From Rhodospirillales bacterium URHD0017 (GTDB lineage Bacteria > Pseudomonadota > Alphaproteobacteria > Reyranellales > Reyranellaceae), in the NCBI GenBank assembly GCA_900110395.1, contig FODP01000002.1, forward strand, positions 372,001-436,000: a stretch of DNA of 64,000 nt, read 5' to 3'. Positions 1 to 9,486 of this stretch are shown here, in pieces. Within the stretch, counting starts at the first letter, position 1. Every line of letters starts with the position of its first letter. A model generated the notes under the pieces. It saw only the letters and a list, made by a program, of their open reading frames with translations. It searched no databases and was not told the DNA's origin. Made by a program: the position numbers and the translations under genes.

Positions 1-533
1 AGCGCGCCGGCGACTACGCCCAGGCGATGATGGATCTCGGCGCCACGGTGTGCACGCCGCGCAGCCCGCGCTGCGTCATCTGCCCGCTGATGGCCAACTG
101 CCAGGCGCGCAAGGCGGGCCTCGCCGAGGACCTGCCGCGGCGCGCGCCGAAGGCGGAGAAGCCGACGCGGCGTGGGCTCGCTTTCGTGCTGTCGCGCAAG
201 GACGGCGCCATCCTGCTGCGCAAGCGGCCGGCCAAGGGGCTGCTCGGCGGCATGGACGAGGTGCCGTCGAGCCCGTGGCGCGAGGGCAAGCTCTCGACCG
301 ACAAGGCAATGGGCGACGCGCCGGTGCCGGCACGCTGGCAGATCCTCGACGGGCTGGTGCGTCATACGTTCACGCATTTCCATCTCGAGCTCACCGTGGC
401 GCGCGCCACCGCGACCACCGGCGGACTGGCCAGGCTGGCGCCCGGCACGAGCTGGTGCGCGGTGGACCGCATGACCGAACGGGCCCTGCCGACGGTGATG
501 CGCAAGGTGATCGCACACGCGGTGAGGAACTGA
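1..533 (+). CDS. mutY: A/G-specific adenine glycosylase MutY, 3' part
   Basis: The 5' end lies outside the window; the visible frame is open from base 3. MutY removes adenine mispaired with 8-oxoguanine in base-excision repair. The fragment shows the C-terminal part of the catalytic domain with the [4Fe-4S] ligand pattern C-x6-C-x2-C-x5-C (CTPRSPRCVICPLMANC). A NUDIX-like C-terminal domain follows that reads 8-oxoG, with RRGLAFVLSRKDGAILL and a late HTFTHFHLEL segment. The iron-sulfur spacing together with this C-terminal domain separates MutY from endonuclease III. The gene ends about 250 bp before the next start. The identification is secure; the catalytic Glu and Asp residues are not in view. 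Confidence 0.93.
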   Translation, partial: RAGDYAQAMMDLGATVCTPRSPRCVICPLMANCQARKAGLAEDLPRRAPKAEKPTRRGLAFVLSRKDGAILLRKRPAKGLLGGMDEVPSSPWREGKLSTDKAMGDAPVPARWQILDGLVRHTFTHFHLELTVARATATTGGLARLAPGTSWCAVDRMTERALPTVMRKVIAHAVRN

Positions 534-584
534 TCCCGATCGTACGCCGATAGGGCGTCCCGGTCAATAACTTAGATTATATTG

Positions 585-600
585 AATTACCCGGGTAATT
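585..600. promoter_or_regulatory. 16-bp perfect palindrome in an AT-rich intergenic stretch
   Basis: AATTACCCGGGTAATT is a perfect 16-bp palindrome within an unusually AT-rich patch (about 563-615) in otherwise GC-rich DNA. It lies between mutY and the small gene starting at 782, about 180 bp upstream of that start. The position and composition suggest an operator or promoter element. No matching regulator is identifiable here. Confidence 0.4.
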
Positions 601-781
601 TTCTGATATTATTGCGTGCCGTATAGGCGCCGAAACTCGGTGCTGTCAGTGACTGCATCGCCTCGATGAAACTGAGTATCAGTCGCCGCTCGACACTCTA
701 TCGCAGGGTCAGGGCCAGCCCTATGGTGCGCTTCACGGTCAGCCGGTGGCTGCCGCGTTTGGGGACTGTCGAAAGCCCATC

Positions 782-1174
782 ATGTTCGACATTGGCGTTT
801 GCGAAGCGAAGCAGGTCGTCCTGATTCGCTTCAGTGGGGAACTGACCGAAAGCGATTTCACCGGCCTCGATCGAATGGCCGGCAACGCGCGCGGCAGAGC
901 CGAGTTCGACTGCATCTTCGATTTCACCGCGGTCGAAAGGCTCGATCTTGCGACCGCGTTCATCGCCAAGCGCGGCGAGCTTCCGCAGGCCTTCGAGGAC
1001 CGTGAGCGGATCTATGTGGTTCCTCAGGACGACCTGAAGCTGTTGACCAAGCTCTACGCTGCCTATCAGGCGGCCAAGGGATGGCGGCCTCCGACAATCA
1101 TGGCGACGCTGGACGAGGCGCTCGCCCGCCTGGGCGTGGCGCGAGCCGATTTCCGTCCTCTCGTGATCGACTGA
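782..1174 (+). CDS. small STAS/SpoIIAA-like protein
   Basis: A 130-residue soluble protein beginning MFDIGVCEAKQVVLIRF. The alternation of short beta strands and helices (VVLIRFSGEL, FDCIFDFTAV, ERIYVVPQDD) resembles the STAS/SpoIIAA-like fold, but I cannot assign a specific family. I preferred the ATG at 782 over an in-frame GTG at 746, because the extra residues look non-native and the ATG start places the first strand at the N terminus. The gene converges on the hybrid kinase at the end of the chemosensory operon, with only 12 bp between the stops. A signalling role is therefore possible but only by proximity. Confidence 0.6.
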   Translation: MFDIGVCEAKQVVLIRFSGELTESDFTGLDRMAGNARGRAEFDCIFDFTAVERLDLATAFIAKRGELPQAFEDRERIYVVPQDDLKLLTKLYAAYQAAKGWRPPTIMATLDEALARLGVARADFRPLVID

Positions 1175-1186
1175 ATCGGCGGCCGG

Positions 1187-3508
1187 TTATTTTCGCAGCA
1201 TGTCGCGGATCTTGAGCGCGAGCGCGTCGAGCGCGAAGGGCTTGGTCACCATCTCCATGCCGCGGGCCAGGAAGGGTGCGTGGCCGGTGGCATGCTCGGC
1301 GTAGCCGGTGACGAACAGGATCTTCAGCTCCGGCCGGTGCTGGCGGGCGACCTCCGCGACCTGCCGGCCGTTCATGCCGGGCAACCCGACGTCGGTGATC
1401 AGCAGGTCGAGCGGCGTGTTCGACATCAGGATGGGCAGCGCTGCCTGGCCGTCGCTCGCCTCCAGGCAGGCATAGCCGAGGTCGCGCAGGACGTTCGAGA
1501 TGATGAGGCGCACCGCCGAATCGTCCTCGATGACCAGCACGGTCTCGCCGGCGCCAGTGGCGGCATCGCGCGCCGGCGCGATGGCTCTCGCCTCGACGGC
1601 GCCCTGGTAGCGCGGCAGGTACAACCTGAAGGTCGTGCCGACATCTTCCGCGCTTTCGACCCGGATATGGCCGCGCGACTGCTTGGCGAAGCCATAGATC
1701 ATCGACAGTCCGAGGCCAGTCCCCTGGCCGAGCGGCTTGGTCGTGAAGAACGGCTCGAACACCTTCGAGAGCGTGTCCGGTGACATTCCCACCCCGGTGT
1801 CGCCGACGCACACCACGGTGTAGTCGCCGGCGTCGATCGTCTCCTGGCCGTATTGCTCCCGGCTCTTGATGACCACGTTCTCGGTGGCGATGGTCAGCGT
1901 TCCGCCCCGGGGCATGGCATCGCGGGCGTTGATCGCGAGGTTGAGGATCGCGTTCTCGAGCTGATGGGCATCGGTGAGTGCCGGACCAAGGCCTGGCTCG
2001 AGCTGAACCACCAGCTTGATCTTTTCGCCCAGGGTGCGCTCCAGCAGGTCCTGCATGCCGTTGATGAGCTGGTTGACGTCCACCGCCTTGGGGTCGAGGG
2101 GCTGGCGGCGCGCAAAGGCGAGCAGCCTGTGGGTCAGGGCGGCCGCGCGGTTGGCGGCGCCGATCGCACCGTCCATGAAACTCTGGACATCGTCGTAGCG
2201 GCCGTCGCGGATGCGGCGCTTCAGCACTTCCATCGACCCGATGATGGCCGTCAGCATGTTGTTGAAGTCGTGCGCGATCCCGCCCGTCAGCTGGCCGATC
2301 GCGTCCATCTTTTGCGAATGGCGCAGCGCCTCCTCGGCGTGGTGCAACGCCGCCTCGGCCTCGCGTTCCGCGGTGACGTCGCGGCCGACGGCCTGAAGGA
2401 GATTGTCGGCGGCGACCGCACTCCACTCGATGCGCCGGCTGGCGCCATTGCCCGTCCGCATTGTGAGCTCGATCAGTCTCGGTGCCGTGCCCCGCGACAG
2501 CGCATCCAGCCCGTCCTGCAGGACCGCGCGCTCCTCGGGAACGACGAAGTCCATGACATTGGCGCCGATCAGTTCGCTTGCCTGCCAGCCCAGCAGGTGC
2601 GTCCAGGCTGGGTTGACCGAGTTCAGCGTGCCGTCGAGACCTCCCACCATCATGACGTCGGTCGACAGCGTCCACATGCGGTTGCGGTCGGCGGTGCTCT
2701 GGGCAACGCGTTTCTCGAGGGTCTGATTCAGCAGGCGTAAGGCATCTGCCGCCATGCGCCGCTCATTGACGTCGCGCAGGATCGCCGTGACGAAGGTCCT
2801 GCCTTCGCTGGTCCATCTCGATGCCGACGCCTCGAGGTAGCTGGGCGAGCCGTTCTTGCGCCGCGCCGTGACCTCGATGGGTCGGCCCAGGCCTTCGCCG
2901 GCGCGGGCGGCCTTGAAGGCGGCGCTCCACTCCTGCGGATTGGCCAGGAACGACGACAGCGGTTGGCCGACGAGCTCGTCCGGTGAATAGCCGAACTGCC
3001 GCGCCGCCGCCGGGTTGACGAGCTGGATCGTGCCGTCGGCATCGAGGGTCAGGATCGTGTCGGGCGCGCTGCTGACGACGGCATCGTAGCGCGCGTTCTG
3101 ACGCTCGCGCAGGATGCGCTCCCGCCCCGCCACCACGGTGACGTCGAGGACTTGCAGCAGGCAACGCAGGTTCGGCCGCTTGCCGATTGGGCGGACAGAA
3201 ATGTTGTGCACCAGCTCGCGGCCGGCTGGGGTACGCAACCGCAGCATGGCGGGATGAAGCGTGTGCGTCACCAGGCTGGAGGCGCCCAGCTCCAGGGCCT
3301 GGGCGATCGCCGTCGCCAGCCGCGGCGGAACGTTGCCGGGAAACAGCTCGTCCAGGCGGCGGCCTCGGGCGGCGGCGTCCGCTATGCCACTCGCGTTCTC
3401 GATCCATGCATTCCAGCCGATCACGCGACGATCGCCATCGAGCAGGATCAATCCGAGATCGACGGCGTCGAAGACGCCGGAAACGCCGTTCCGGTCAGGA
3501 GCGTTCAT
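1187..3508 (-). CDS. PAS hybrid sensor histidine kinase with receiver
   Basis: A 773-residue soluble hybrid kinase with no membrane segment. Three PAS-like modules occupy roughly residues 10-125, 140-255 and 275-390; the second contains [17 protein letters not shown]. HisKA follows with phospho-acceptor His413 in [10 protein letters not shown] HATPase then shows [18 protein letters not shown] and [13 protein letters not shown]-terminal receiver starts near residue 650 ([11 protein letters not shown]), with the acceptor Asp in [13 protein letters not shown]. It is the last gene of the chemosensory operon and overlaps the end of cheC by 14 bases, so it is probably co-transcribed with it. It may feed a second input into the cluster; its output partner is unknown. 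Confidence 0.9.
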   Translation of the reverse strand: MNAPDRNGVSGVFDAVDLGLILLDGDRRVIGWNAWIENASGIADAAARGRRLDELFPGNVPPRLATAIAQALELGASSLVTHTLHPAMLRLRTPAGRELVHNISVRPIGKRPNLRCLLQVLDVTVVAGRERILRERQNARYDAVVSSAPDTILTLDADGTIQLVNPAAARQFGYSPDELVGQPLSSFLANPQEWSAAFKAARAGEGLGRPIEVTARRKNGSPSYLEASASRWTSEGRTFVTAILRDVNERRMAADALRLLNQTLEKRVAQSTADRNRMWTLSTDVMMVGGLDGTLNSVNPAWTHLLGWQASELIGANVMDFVVPEERAVLQDGLDALSRGTAPRLIELTMRTGNGASRRIEWSAVAADNLLQAVGRDVTAEREAEAALHHAEEALRHSQKMDAIGQLTGGIAHDFNNMLTAIIGSMEVLKRRIRDGRYDDVQSFMDGAIGAANRAAALTHRLLAFARRQPLDPKAVDVNQLINGMQDLLERTLGEKIKLVVQLEPGLGPALTDAHQLENAILNLAINARDAMPRGGTLTIATENVVIKSREQYGQETIDAGDYTVVCVGDTGVGMSPDTLSKVFEPFFTTKPLGQGTGLGLSMIYGFAKQSRGHIRVESAEDVGTTFRLYLPRYQGAVEARAIAPARDAATGAGETVLVIEDDSAVRLIISNVLRDLGYACLEASDGQAALPILMSNTPLDLLITDVGLPGMNGRQVAEVARQHRPELKILFVTGYAEHATGHAPFLARGMEMVTKPFALDALALKIRDMLRK

Positions 3509-4142
3509 GGGACGGAACCGAACCGCCTGACGTTCGCTCGATGAAGTCGCGCAGCAGCAAGCGCAGCGCGCTGAGCGACGGCACGTCCATGACCATGGCG
3601 ATGTATCCGCCGATGTCGCGGTCGCGGATGGCGAAGTTGATGTAGAGGAACATCACGACGTCGCCCGCTTCCGGCGGCGGCTCTAGGTTGAAGAAGACCG
3701 CCGCCTCGCCGCGCACGATCTCCGGCAGCGACATCTTCAGATTGCGCTGCAGCAGGTTGGCGATGGTGGCCAGGCAACCGTTCAGGATGATGTTGCCGAT
3801 CTCGGCGAGGGCTTCCTGTTCGAGCTCGATGATCTCCTCGAGACTGAGCTCGCCGCCGATGACGGCGCGCACCAGCTCGAGGCTCTTGGTGTCCGGGAAG
3901 ATCAGGAACGCCCGGCCGGTGATATCGCCCTCGAACACCTGGTGGATGCCCACGAGATGATTGACATCGTTTTCGCTCAGGGTCCTGATCGCCGTGTCGC
4001 GGCTGACCAGCGCGACTTTGGGCACCGACAGCAGCACCTGCTGGCCGACCATGTCCCGCAGGCTGGTGGCAGCACGGCCGACGCCGATATTGACCATCTC
4101 GGTCAGGGCATCGATCTCGAGCTCGTTGAGGAGCTCGCTCAC
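3495..4142 (-). CDS. cheC: CheC-type chemotaxis phosphatase
   Basis: A 215-residue CheC-family protein, expected to dephosphorylate CheY-P. Both active-site signatures are visible. The first is ALTEMVNIGVGRAATSL near residues 13-29, with the E-x2-N core. The second is EALAEIGNIILNG near 109-121, again E-x2-N, each followed downstream by the conserved Pro. It overlaps the upstream receiver gene by 4 bases (ATGA) and the downstream kinase by 14, indicating translational coupling. CheC is common in Firmicutes and Archaea and less so in alphaproteobacteria, which makes its place here notable. Confidence 0.88.
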   Translation of the reverse strand: MSELLNELEIDALTEMVNIGVGRAATSLRDMVGQQVLLSVPKVALVSRDTAIRTLSENDVNHLVGIHQVFEGDITGRAFLIFPDTKSLELVRAVIGGELSLEEIIELEQEALAEIGNIILNGCLATIANLLQRNLKMSLPEIVRGEAAVFFNLEPPPEAGDVVMFLYINFAIRDRDIGGYIAMVMDVPSLSALRLLLRDFIERTSGGSVPSHERS

Positions 4143-4516
4143 CGCGCGGCCAGTCGATGGGCCGCGTCGCCCAGGAACTCTGCCATCGCTTTTTCGGTCA
4201 GCGGTTTCTGCAGGAATGCTGCGCCAACCTCGCGCGCGCGCGTCACGACTTCGACCTGGTGGTTGGCGGAGATGACCGCCAAGGGCAGTGCGGGCTTGAG
4301 CTTGAGCAGCTCGGCTGCGAGATGAAGGCCGTCGTGGCCCGGCATGTTGAAGTCGAGGATGGCGAGGTCGAACGCATCCTTCGAAGCGAGCGCGAGGGCC
4401 TCGTCCGCGTTGGCCGCTTCGACACGGGTCCAGTCCGGTTGCAGAGTCGTCAGGGCCTTGGCGACGGCCATCCGCGCAAGCTTGCTGTCGTCGACGACCA
4501 GAACCCTGTAACCCAT
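4139..4516 (-). CDS. single-domain response regulator in the che operon
   Basis: A 125-residue stand-alone receiver: acidic pair Asp9-Asp10 (VLVVDDSKLAR), acceptor Asp55 in LAILDFNMPGHDG, and conserved Lys in FLQKPLTEKA. I chose the ATG at 4516, which has a GGGGAG ribosome site 8 bases upstream. A longer frame to 4585 adds residues that do not look like a receiver. It overlaps cheC by 4 bases, so its most likely partner is the CheC phosphatase. This is the second CheY-like protein of the cluster, perhaps a phosphate sink or an alternative output. A 107-bp gap separates it from cheA and could hold an internal promoter. Confidence 0.88.
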   Translation of the reverse strand: MGYRVLVVDDSKLARMAVAKALTTLQPDWTRVEAANADEALALASKDAFDLAILDFNMPGHDGLHLAAELLKLKPALPLAVISANHQVEVVTRAREVGAAFLQKPLTEKAMAEFLGDAAHRLAAR

Positions 4517-4623
4517 ACTACCCGCTCCCCATGATCCGGCAGACCTGGACTGTCTCGTTTCAATAGCACCCGACGACCCCCGCATATTGGCGACGCCCGG
4601 CGGAAATCGTGATGCAACGTTTG

Positions 4624-6540
4624 TCAGTCGTCGGCGTTCCCGAAGACTTCGCCAAGATCGAGGACGATCAGGACCCTGCCATCGCCCAGCAGGGTGGTGC
4701 CGTCGATTCCGGGAATACCGGCCAGCAGACCCTCGGGCGGCTTCAGCATGACGTCCAGGCGGTCGCCCAGGCGGTCGACCTCAAGGCCGCCAAGCTGGCC
4801 TGCGACCGCGACGATCAGCACGTTCGCATCGCCTTCGGCGGCGCGGGCCCCGCGCCCCAGGGCCTGACCGAGATCGATGACCGGCAGCGTACGGTCGCGA
4901 AGCACCATGGCCCGGGCGGCGCCGACGGGCGAAATGGCGCTGCGCCCGACGCGAACGGTCTCGACGACGGCCTCCAGGGGCACGCCGAAGACCTGGCCGG
5001 CAGCCTCGACCGTGAGGACCTGCGTCATGATGACGGTGAAGGGCAGGGTGAAGCGCACGGTCGTGCCGCGCTGCCGCCGGCTCGACAGCGAGACGCGGCC
5101 GCCCAGCCGCTCGATCGTGTTGCGCACGACGTCCATGCCGACGCCCCGGCCGGAAAGGTCGGTGACCCGGCTGGCGGTCGAGAAGCCCGGCGCGAAGATC
5201 AGATTGATGGCCTCTTCGTCGGACATGGCGACGATTGCCGCTTCCGGCGCCGCGTTGCGCCGGCGGGCGACCTCGCGGACCCGGGCCACGTCGATCCCGC
5301 GGCCGTCATCCTCGACCTCGATCACCACGTGCTCGCCCTGGCGCTCCGCCCGCAGATGAATCGTCGCCGTCGCCGGCTTGCCGAGCGCGGCCCGCTCCGA
5401 GGCGTCCTCCAAACCGTGATCCAGCCCGTTGCGCAGGACATGAAGAAGGGGCTCGGCGATCGCCTCGACGATCGTCTTGTCGGCCTCGGTCGTGGCGCCT
5501 TCGATCATCAGGCGCGCCGGCTTGCCGAGCGCCGTGGCCATTTCCCGGACGAGGCGGGGGAAGCGCTGGAAGGCGTGCTGCAACGGCAGCACCCGCAGGC
5601 TGAACACCGAGCGCTGCAGCTCGCCTATCAGGCGATCGAGCGCGAGATGCTGGTTCTTGAGCGCGACAGCGAGGGCTCTGGGATCGCCTTCGCCCTGCGC
5701 ACGCGCGGCCGAATGGCCGATGGCGTTCTTGGCGATCAACAGCTCGCCGGTGAGGCGAACGAGGCTATCGATACGATCGACATCGACACGCAGCGTCGCT
5801 TCCGGCGCCTGCGGGCTTAGCGTGCCGGGCCGTTCGGGTGCTGGCTCGGCCAGTCCCTCGAGAATTCGGTCGATGGCCTCGATCATGGCCTCGGCATTGC
5901 CGGTGACCAGGCTGCTTTGCAGCGGACCCTCGAGATCCGCCGCGTCCAGCGAGCGGCCGTGATGGCGCAACACGTTGGCGGCGATGCGGCTTGCCGATTC
6001 GAGCCGTGCGGCGGCCGCACCCTCCGGCGCCGGCTCGGCAAGCATCAGCTTCTGCGCTTCGAGAAGGTCGCGCTCGATGGTCGACACGCCGGTCGAGTCC
6101 GCAGGCCGCCTCGTGGTGGCGTCGCCAGGACCGCGCGGGGCGAGAGATGCCGTGTCGGGCGATGCGAGTGTGGCGAAGCGACGGACGAGGTCGTCGGCGG
6201 CAGCATCGGCATCGGCAGGAAGCTCGCCGCTCGACCGCATCCGGTCGATCCAGGCGCTTACCTGGTCGAGACACGCCAGGCACAGGTCGATCAATCCAGG
6301 CGTCACCGGGGCGCTCTTGGATCGGACGGCGGACAGCACGTCCTCGGCGGCATGCAACGCCCTCGACATCGCGACGAAGTCGACGATGCCTGCCGCACCC
6401 TTCAGCGTGTGGAAGGCGCGAAAGGCGCCGTCGAGGCGTTCCCTGTCGTCCGGGTGCTCCTCGAGCGCGAGCAGGTCGTCGTTGCCCTGGGCCACGAGTT
6501 CGCGGCCCTCGATCAGGAATTGCTCGACGAACTCGTTCAT
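4624..6540 (-). CDS. cheA: chemotaxis histidine kinase CheA
   Basis: A 638-residue CheA. The P1/HPt domain is at the N terminus, with phosphorylated His44 in AFRAFHTLKGAAG. A Pro/Ala-rich linker follows rather than an obvious P2 domain. The P3 dimerisation segment includes DSLVRLTGELLIAKNAIG. The P4 ATPase has the N box LLHVLRNGLDHGLED, G1 DDGRGIDVARV and G2 SGRGVGMDVVRNTIERLGG. A P5 CheW-like domain ends the protein. The start at 6540 was chosen because its ATG overlaps the cheY stop as ATGA; an in-frame start 15 bases upstream is less likely. It would phosphorylate the two receivers and CheB of this operon in response to the soluble receptor. Confidence 0.95.
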   Translation of the reverse strand: MNEFVEQFLIEGRELVAQGNDDLLALEEHPDDRERLDGAFRAFHTLKGAAGIVDFVAMSRALHAAEDVLSAVRSKSAPVTPGLIDLCLACLDQVSAWIDRMRSSGELPADADAAADDLVRRFATLASPDTASLAPRGPGDATTRRPADSTGVSTIERDLLEAQKLMLAEPAPEGAAAARLESASRIAANVLRHHGRSLDAADLEGPLQSSLVTGNAEAMIEAIDRILEGLAEPAPERPGTLSPQAPEATLRVDVDRIDSLVRLTGELLIAKNAIGHSAARAQGEGDPRALAVALKNQHLALDRLIGELQRSVFSLRVLPLQHAFQRFPRLVREMATALGKPARLMIEGATTEADKTIVEAIAEPLLHVLRNGLDHGLEDASERAALGKPATATIHLRAERQGEHVVIEVEDDGRGIDVARVREVARRRNAAPEAAIVAMSDEEAINLIFAPGFSTASRVTDLSGRGVGMDVVRNTIERLGGRVSLSSRRQRGTTVRFTLPFTVIMTQVLTVEAAGQVFGVPLEAVVETVRVGRSAISPVGAARAMVLRDRTLPVIDLGQALGRGARAAEGDANVLIVAVAGQLGGLEVDRLGDRLDVMLKPPEGLLAGIPGIDGTTLLGDGRVLIVLDLGEVFGNADD

Positions 6541-6926
6541 GCCGGCAACCCGCACATGATCGAGACGTGTTGGACGAGCACGTCCTGGGCGACAGGCTTC
6601 ACGAGATAGAAGTTGGCGCCGGCCGAGCGCGCGGCGCGCCGGTCGTGCGGCCCTGCTTCGGTGCTGATGACCAGGGCCGGAATGGAGGCGATTGGCGGCG
6701 CCTGCTGGCGCAGCGAGCGCAGGAAGGTGAAGCCGTCCATCTGCGGCATGTTCACGTCGACGATCAGGAGGTCGGCCGGCTCGCCGAGCAGTTTCTCGAG
6801 CGCCTCGACGCCGTTCAACGCCTCGTCGACCTCGAAGCCCGCGCGTTCCAGCGCGTCGCGATAGTAGCGACGGACCAGGCTCGCATCGTCGATGATGAGG
6901 ATGCGCTTGCTCGACGCCTCAGCCAT
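6537..6926 (-). CDS. cheY: CheY-like chemotaxis response regulator
   Basis: A 129-residue receiver: Asp13-Asp14 (LIIDDASLVRR), acceptor Asp57 (LLIVDVNMPQMDG), Thr/Ser in ALVISTEAG and Lys in FYLVKPVAQD. There is no output domain. The start at 6926 (MAEASSKR) overlaps the cheR end by 8 bases; the upstream in-frame GTG/ATG alternatives give a non-conserved tail. It is immediately upstream of cheA and coupled to it (ATGA), so it is the likely principal phosphorylation target of this CheA. No flagellar genes are visible, so whether the output is motility is unknown. Confidence 0.92.
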   Translation of the reverse strand: MAEASSKRILIIDDASLVRRYYRDALERAGFEVDEALNGVEALEKLLGEPADLLIVDVNMPQMDGFTFLRSLRQQAPPIASIPALVISTEAGPHDRRAARSAGANFYLVKPVAQDVLVQHVSIMCGLPA

Positions 6927-7785
6927 TCGAGCGTCCCCCGTTTCCGACAGCCAGGGGCCGTTGGTAGACGATGGCATCGGAGAAGCGACGCACCTCGAAC
7001 AGCGGGGAAATGCGGCTCATGGATTCGGTATGCCCCAGGCATATGAAGCCGCCCGGCACGAGGGCCTCGAACAGGTTCTCGGCCGCCACGCGGCGGGAGG
7101 CGTCGTCGAAGTAGATCAACACGTTTCGGCAGAAGATGACATCGAATAAGCCATGCTGGCGGGTTTGCGAAGCGTTGGTGATGTTGGCCGAGCTGAACTG
7201 GACCGACTGGCGCAACTCGGGAACGACGCGCCAGCGGTCCTTTCCCGCCGGCACAAAGTACTTTTCGACGAGCTGGGGCGACAGCCGCATGAGCGCCCGG
7301 GCGCCGTACTCGCCTTCGGCGGCGGCCGCGGTGCATTGGGTGTCGATGTCGGAGCCGATGATCTCGATGTCCTGGACGTCGACCCCGGGCCAGTTCTCGA
7401 GCAGCCAGATGGCGATCGAGTAGGGCTCCTCCCCGGTGGCGCAGGGCACCGACCATATGCGCAGCGCGTCGCCCGGCCGCTTGGCGCGCACGCGCTCAGC
7501 CAGCAGGTCGGACGACAGGCAGCGCAACTGGTGGTCTTCGCGGTAGAAATAGGTTTCGTTGACGGTGAAGGCGTTGATGAATTTCTCGACCTCTCCGTCG
7601 GCGTCGCTGCGCAGGTAGGCGAAATAGGTCCAGAAGGACGCGATCCCGAGCGCGTTCATGCGATCGGAGATCCGCCGCTGGACATAATAGCGCTTGGCCT
7701 CGCCAAACAGCATGCCGGTGCGGCGATAGAGGAACTCGCAGATCGCGCGGAGTTCCTCCTGCGATACCGGCTCGACCTCACTCAC
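6919..7785 (-). CDS. cheR: chemoreceptor methyltransferase CheR
   Basis: A 288-residue SAM-dependent methyltransferase that methylates receptor glutamates. The all-helical N-terminal domain (residues 1-80) contains FLYRRTGMLFGEAKRYYVQR. The Rossmann domain shows FYREDHQLRCL, the SAM motif IWSVPCATGEEPYSIAIWL, IIGSDIDTQC and FDVIFCRNVLIYFD. It overlaps the HEAT-repeat gene upstream by 4 bases and cheY downstream by 8. The receptor of this operon has no visible C-terminal CheR-docking pentapeptide, so methylation would not use tethering. Confidence 0.94.
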   Translation of the reverse strand: MSEVEPVSQEELRAICEFLYRRTGMLFGEAKRYYVQRRISDRMNALGIASFWTYFAYLRSDADGEVEKFINAFTVNETYFYREDHQLRCLSSDLLAERVRAKRPGDALRIWSVPCATGEEPYSIAIWLLENWPGVDVQDIEIIGSDIDTQCTAAAAEGEYGARALMRLSPQLVEKYFVPAGKDRWRVVPELRQSVQFSSANITNASQTRQHGLFDVIFCRNVLIYFDDASRRVAAENLFEALVPGGFICLGHTESMSRISPLFEVRRFSDAIVYQRPLAVGNGGRSNG

Positions 7786-8390
7786 CGCCAGTCGCGCGCC
7801 GGCGCAGCGATGCGTTCGGTCGCGACCCTAAGGCTGAAGGCAATGAAGGGATCGCCGGCGAAGCGGGCTCCGCAACGCAGCAGGGAGGGCACGGCTTCCG
7901 GCCGGCCGATCTCCGCCAGCACTTCGATCGCTGCGGCGCAGACGTTCCTTTCGGTCTCCCGTTCGAGCAGGTCGCACAGCAGGCGGTTGGCCTCTTCGTC
8001 GGGCAGTCCGCGCGCGAGCTCGCAGCTCAACAGGCGGACATCGGCATCGCCGTCGGTGAGCAGAGCCGGCAGATGGGCGCGGCAGGCCTGCGGCATCGCC
8101 CGCAACGCATCGACGGCGCCGGTGCGCAAATTGGCGTCGTCCGACCGGAGGTAGGGCACCACGACCGCAGCGCTCTCCGGCGTCGCCAGGCGCGCCAGGC
8201 CGGTGAAGATCGCCTCGCGCACGCGCGGATCGCTTTCGCGCGACAGGGCATCGGCGAGCAGCGCGAGCCCATCGGGCCTTTCGGCCGCGGCGCGCACGGC
8301 CGCCCAGCGCTGCTCCCTCGTGCCCTCGCCAAGCGCCGGGGGCGCGGCGGCGGCGGGAGTCTGCGGCGAAGGCTTGCGCACGAGCGGCAT
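7782..8390 (-). CDS. HEAT-repeat protein encoded between cheB and cheR
   Basis: A 202-residue protein of paired short helices in the HEAT/PBS-lyase style. Helical pairs such as SRESDPRVREAIFTGLARLA, SDDANLRTGAVDALRAM, DGDADVRLLSCELARGL and RETERNVCAAAIEVLAEIG repeat about every 30-33 residues. It has no catalytic motif, signal peptide or membrane segment, and probably acts as a protein-protein adaptor. It overlaps cheR by 4 bases and follows cheB by 1 base, so it is made as part of the adaptation module. A role in scaffolding CheB/CheR or the array is inference from position only. Confidence 0.85.
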   Translation of the reverse strand: MPLVRKPSPQTPAAAAPPALGEGTREQRWAAVRAAAERPDGLALLADALSRESDPRVREAIFTGLARLATPESAAVVVPYLRSDDANLRTGAVDALRAMPQACRAHLPALLTDGDADVRLLSCELARGLPDEEANRLLCDLLERETERNVCAAAIEVLAEIGRPEAVPSLLRCGARFAGDPFIAFSLRVATERIAAPARDWR

Positions 8391-8391
8391 G

Positions 8392-9486
8392 TCACGGCAC
8401 CAGCTTCGTCAGCCAGCCGGCGATCGCAGGCAGCGGCAATACCCAGTCCGCGCCGCCGGCCGCCACCAGTTCGCCGGGCATGCCCCAGACGACGGCCGTC
8501 TCTTCGGCTTCGGCGATGGTGCGGCCACCCCGCGCACGCAGCTGGGCCATCGCCTCGGCGCCGTCCGAGCCCATGCCCGTCATGAGGACACCGACGATCT
8601 GGCCGGGCGAGACATGATCCATGGCAGATCTAACGAGTCTGTCGGTGCTTGGATGCCATGGGTAATCGGCTTGTGAGCGGACCGGCGCGACGACGACGCC
8701 CGAGGGGCGCCGGTCGATCACGAGGTCGGCGTCGCCCTTGCCGATATAAGCGCAGCCGGGCTCGAGCTGCATCGTCCGAACGACCTCGACGACGCTGAGA
8801 GCCGACACGCCGTTCAGCCGCCGGGCGAGAGCGCCCGTGAAGGTCGCCGGCATGTGCTGGGCGACAACGATCGGCCAGCGAAAATCGCCGGGCAGGACCG
8901 TCAGCAGCGCTTCCAGCGCCGGCGGTCCGCCGGTCGAGGTGCCGACCACCACCAGCCCTTCGCCGACGGCGCGCCGCGGCTCGCGGCTGTCGCGTCGACC
9001 GGTCTCCCGATCGCCCTCTTCCAGGCGAATTGCCGGCGCGTCGCGGCCGATGCGGTGCCGGACACGCTCCCTGAGGCGAGCGCTCGACCGCATCCGCGCG
9101 GTCGATGCAGCACGCACCTTGGTGATGAGTTCGTCGGTCAGCTCGTCGATGTGCAGCGAGATCGCGCCTTCGGGCTTGGCCACGAAGTCGATCGCGCCCA
9201 GGCGCAAGGCCTGCAGCGTGACCTCGGCACCCTCGGCGGTCAGCGACGACACCATGACGACCGGGCAAGGGCGTTCGATCATGATGCGGTCGAGACACGC
9301 CAAGCCATCCATCTGCGGCATGTGGATGTCGAGCGTCACCACATCCGGTTTGAAAACAGCCAGAAGCTCGAGCGCTTCCAGCCCGTTGCGTGCGAACTGG
9401 ACGTCGAAATCGGCTTCCTTGGAGAAGATGCGGCCCAGCAGCTTTCGCATGAGGGCCGAATCGTCGACGACCAGGACCTTGGTCAC
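8392..9486 (-). CDS. cheB: chemotaxis methylesterase/deamidase CheB
   Basis: A 364-residue two-domain CheB. The N-terminal receiver shows VLVVDDSALMRKLL and acceptor Asp in VVTLDIHMPQMDG. After a linker, the C-terminal esterase shows the catalytic Ser in VVGTSTGGPPALEALL, the catalytic His in VVAQHMPATF and the Asp in GVLMTGMGSDGAEAM. It removes receptor methyl groups and is activated by CheA phosphorylation. It overlaps the triple-CheW gene by 4 bases, so adaptor and adaptation enzyme are translationally coupled. Confidence 0.95.
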   Translation of the reverse strand: MTKVLVVDDSALMRKLLGRIFSKEADFDVQFARNGLEALELLAVFKPDVVTLDIHMPQMDGLACLDRIMIERPCPVVMVSSLTAEGAEVTLQALRLGAIDFVAKPEGAISLHIDELTDELITKVRAASTARMRSSARLRERVRHRIGRDAPAIRLEEGDRETGRRDSREPRRAVGEGLVVVGTSTGGPPALEALLTVLPGDFRWPIVVAQHMPATFTGALARRLNGVSALSVVEVVRTMQLEPGCAYIGKGDADLVIDRRPSGVVVAPVRSQADYPWHPSTDRLVRSAMDHVSPGQIVGVLMTGMGSDGAEAMAQLRARGGRTIAEAEETAVVWGMPGELVAAGGADWVLPLPAIAGWLTKLVP

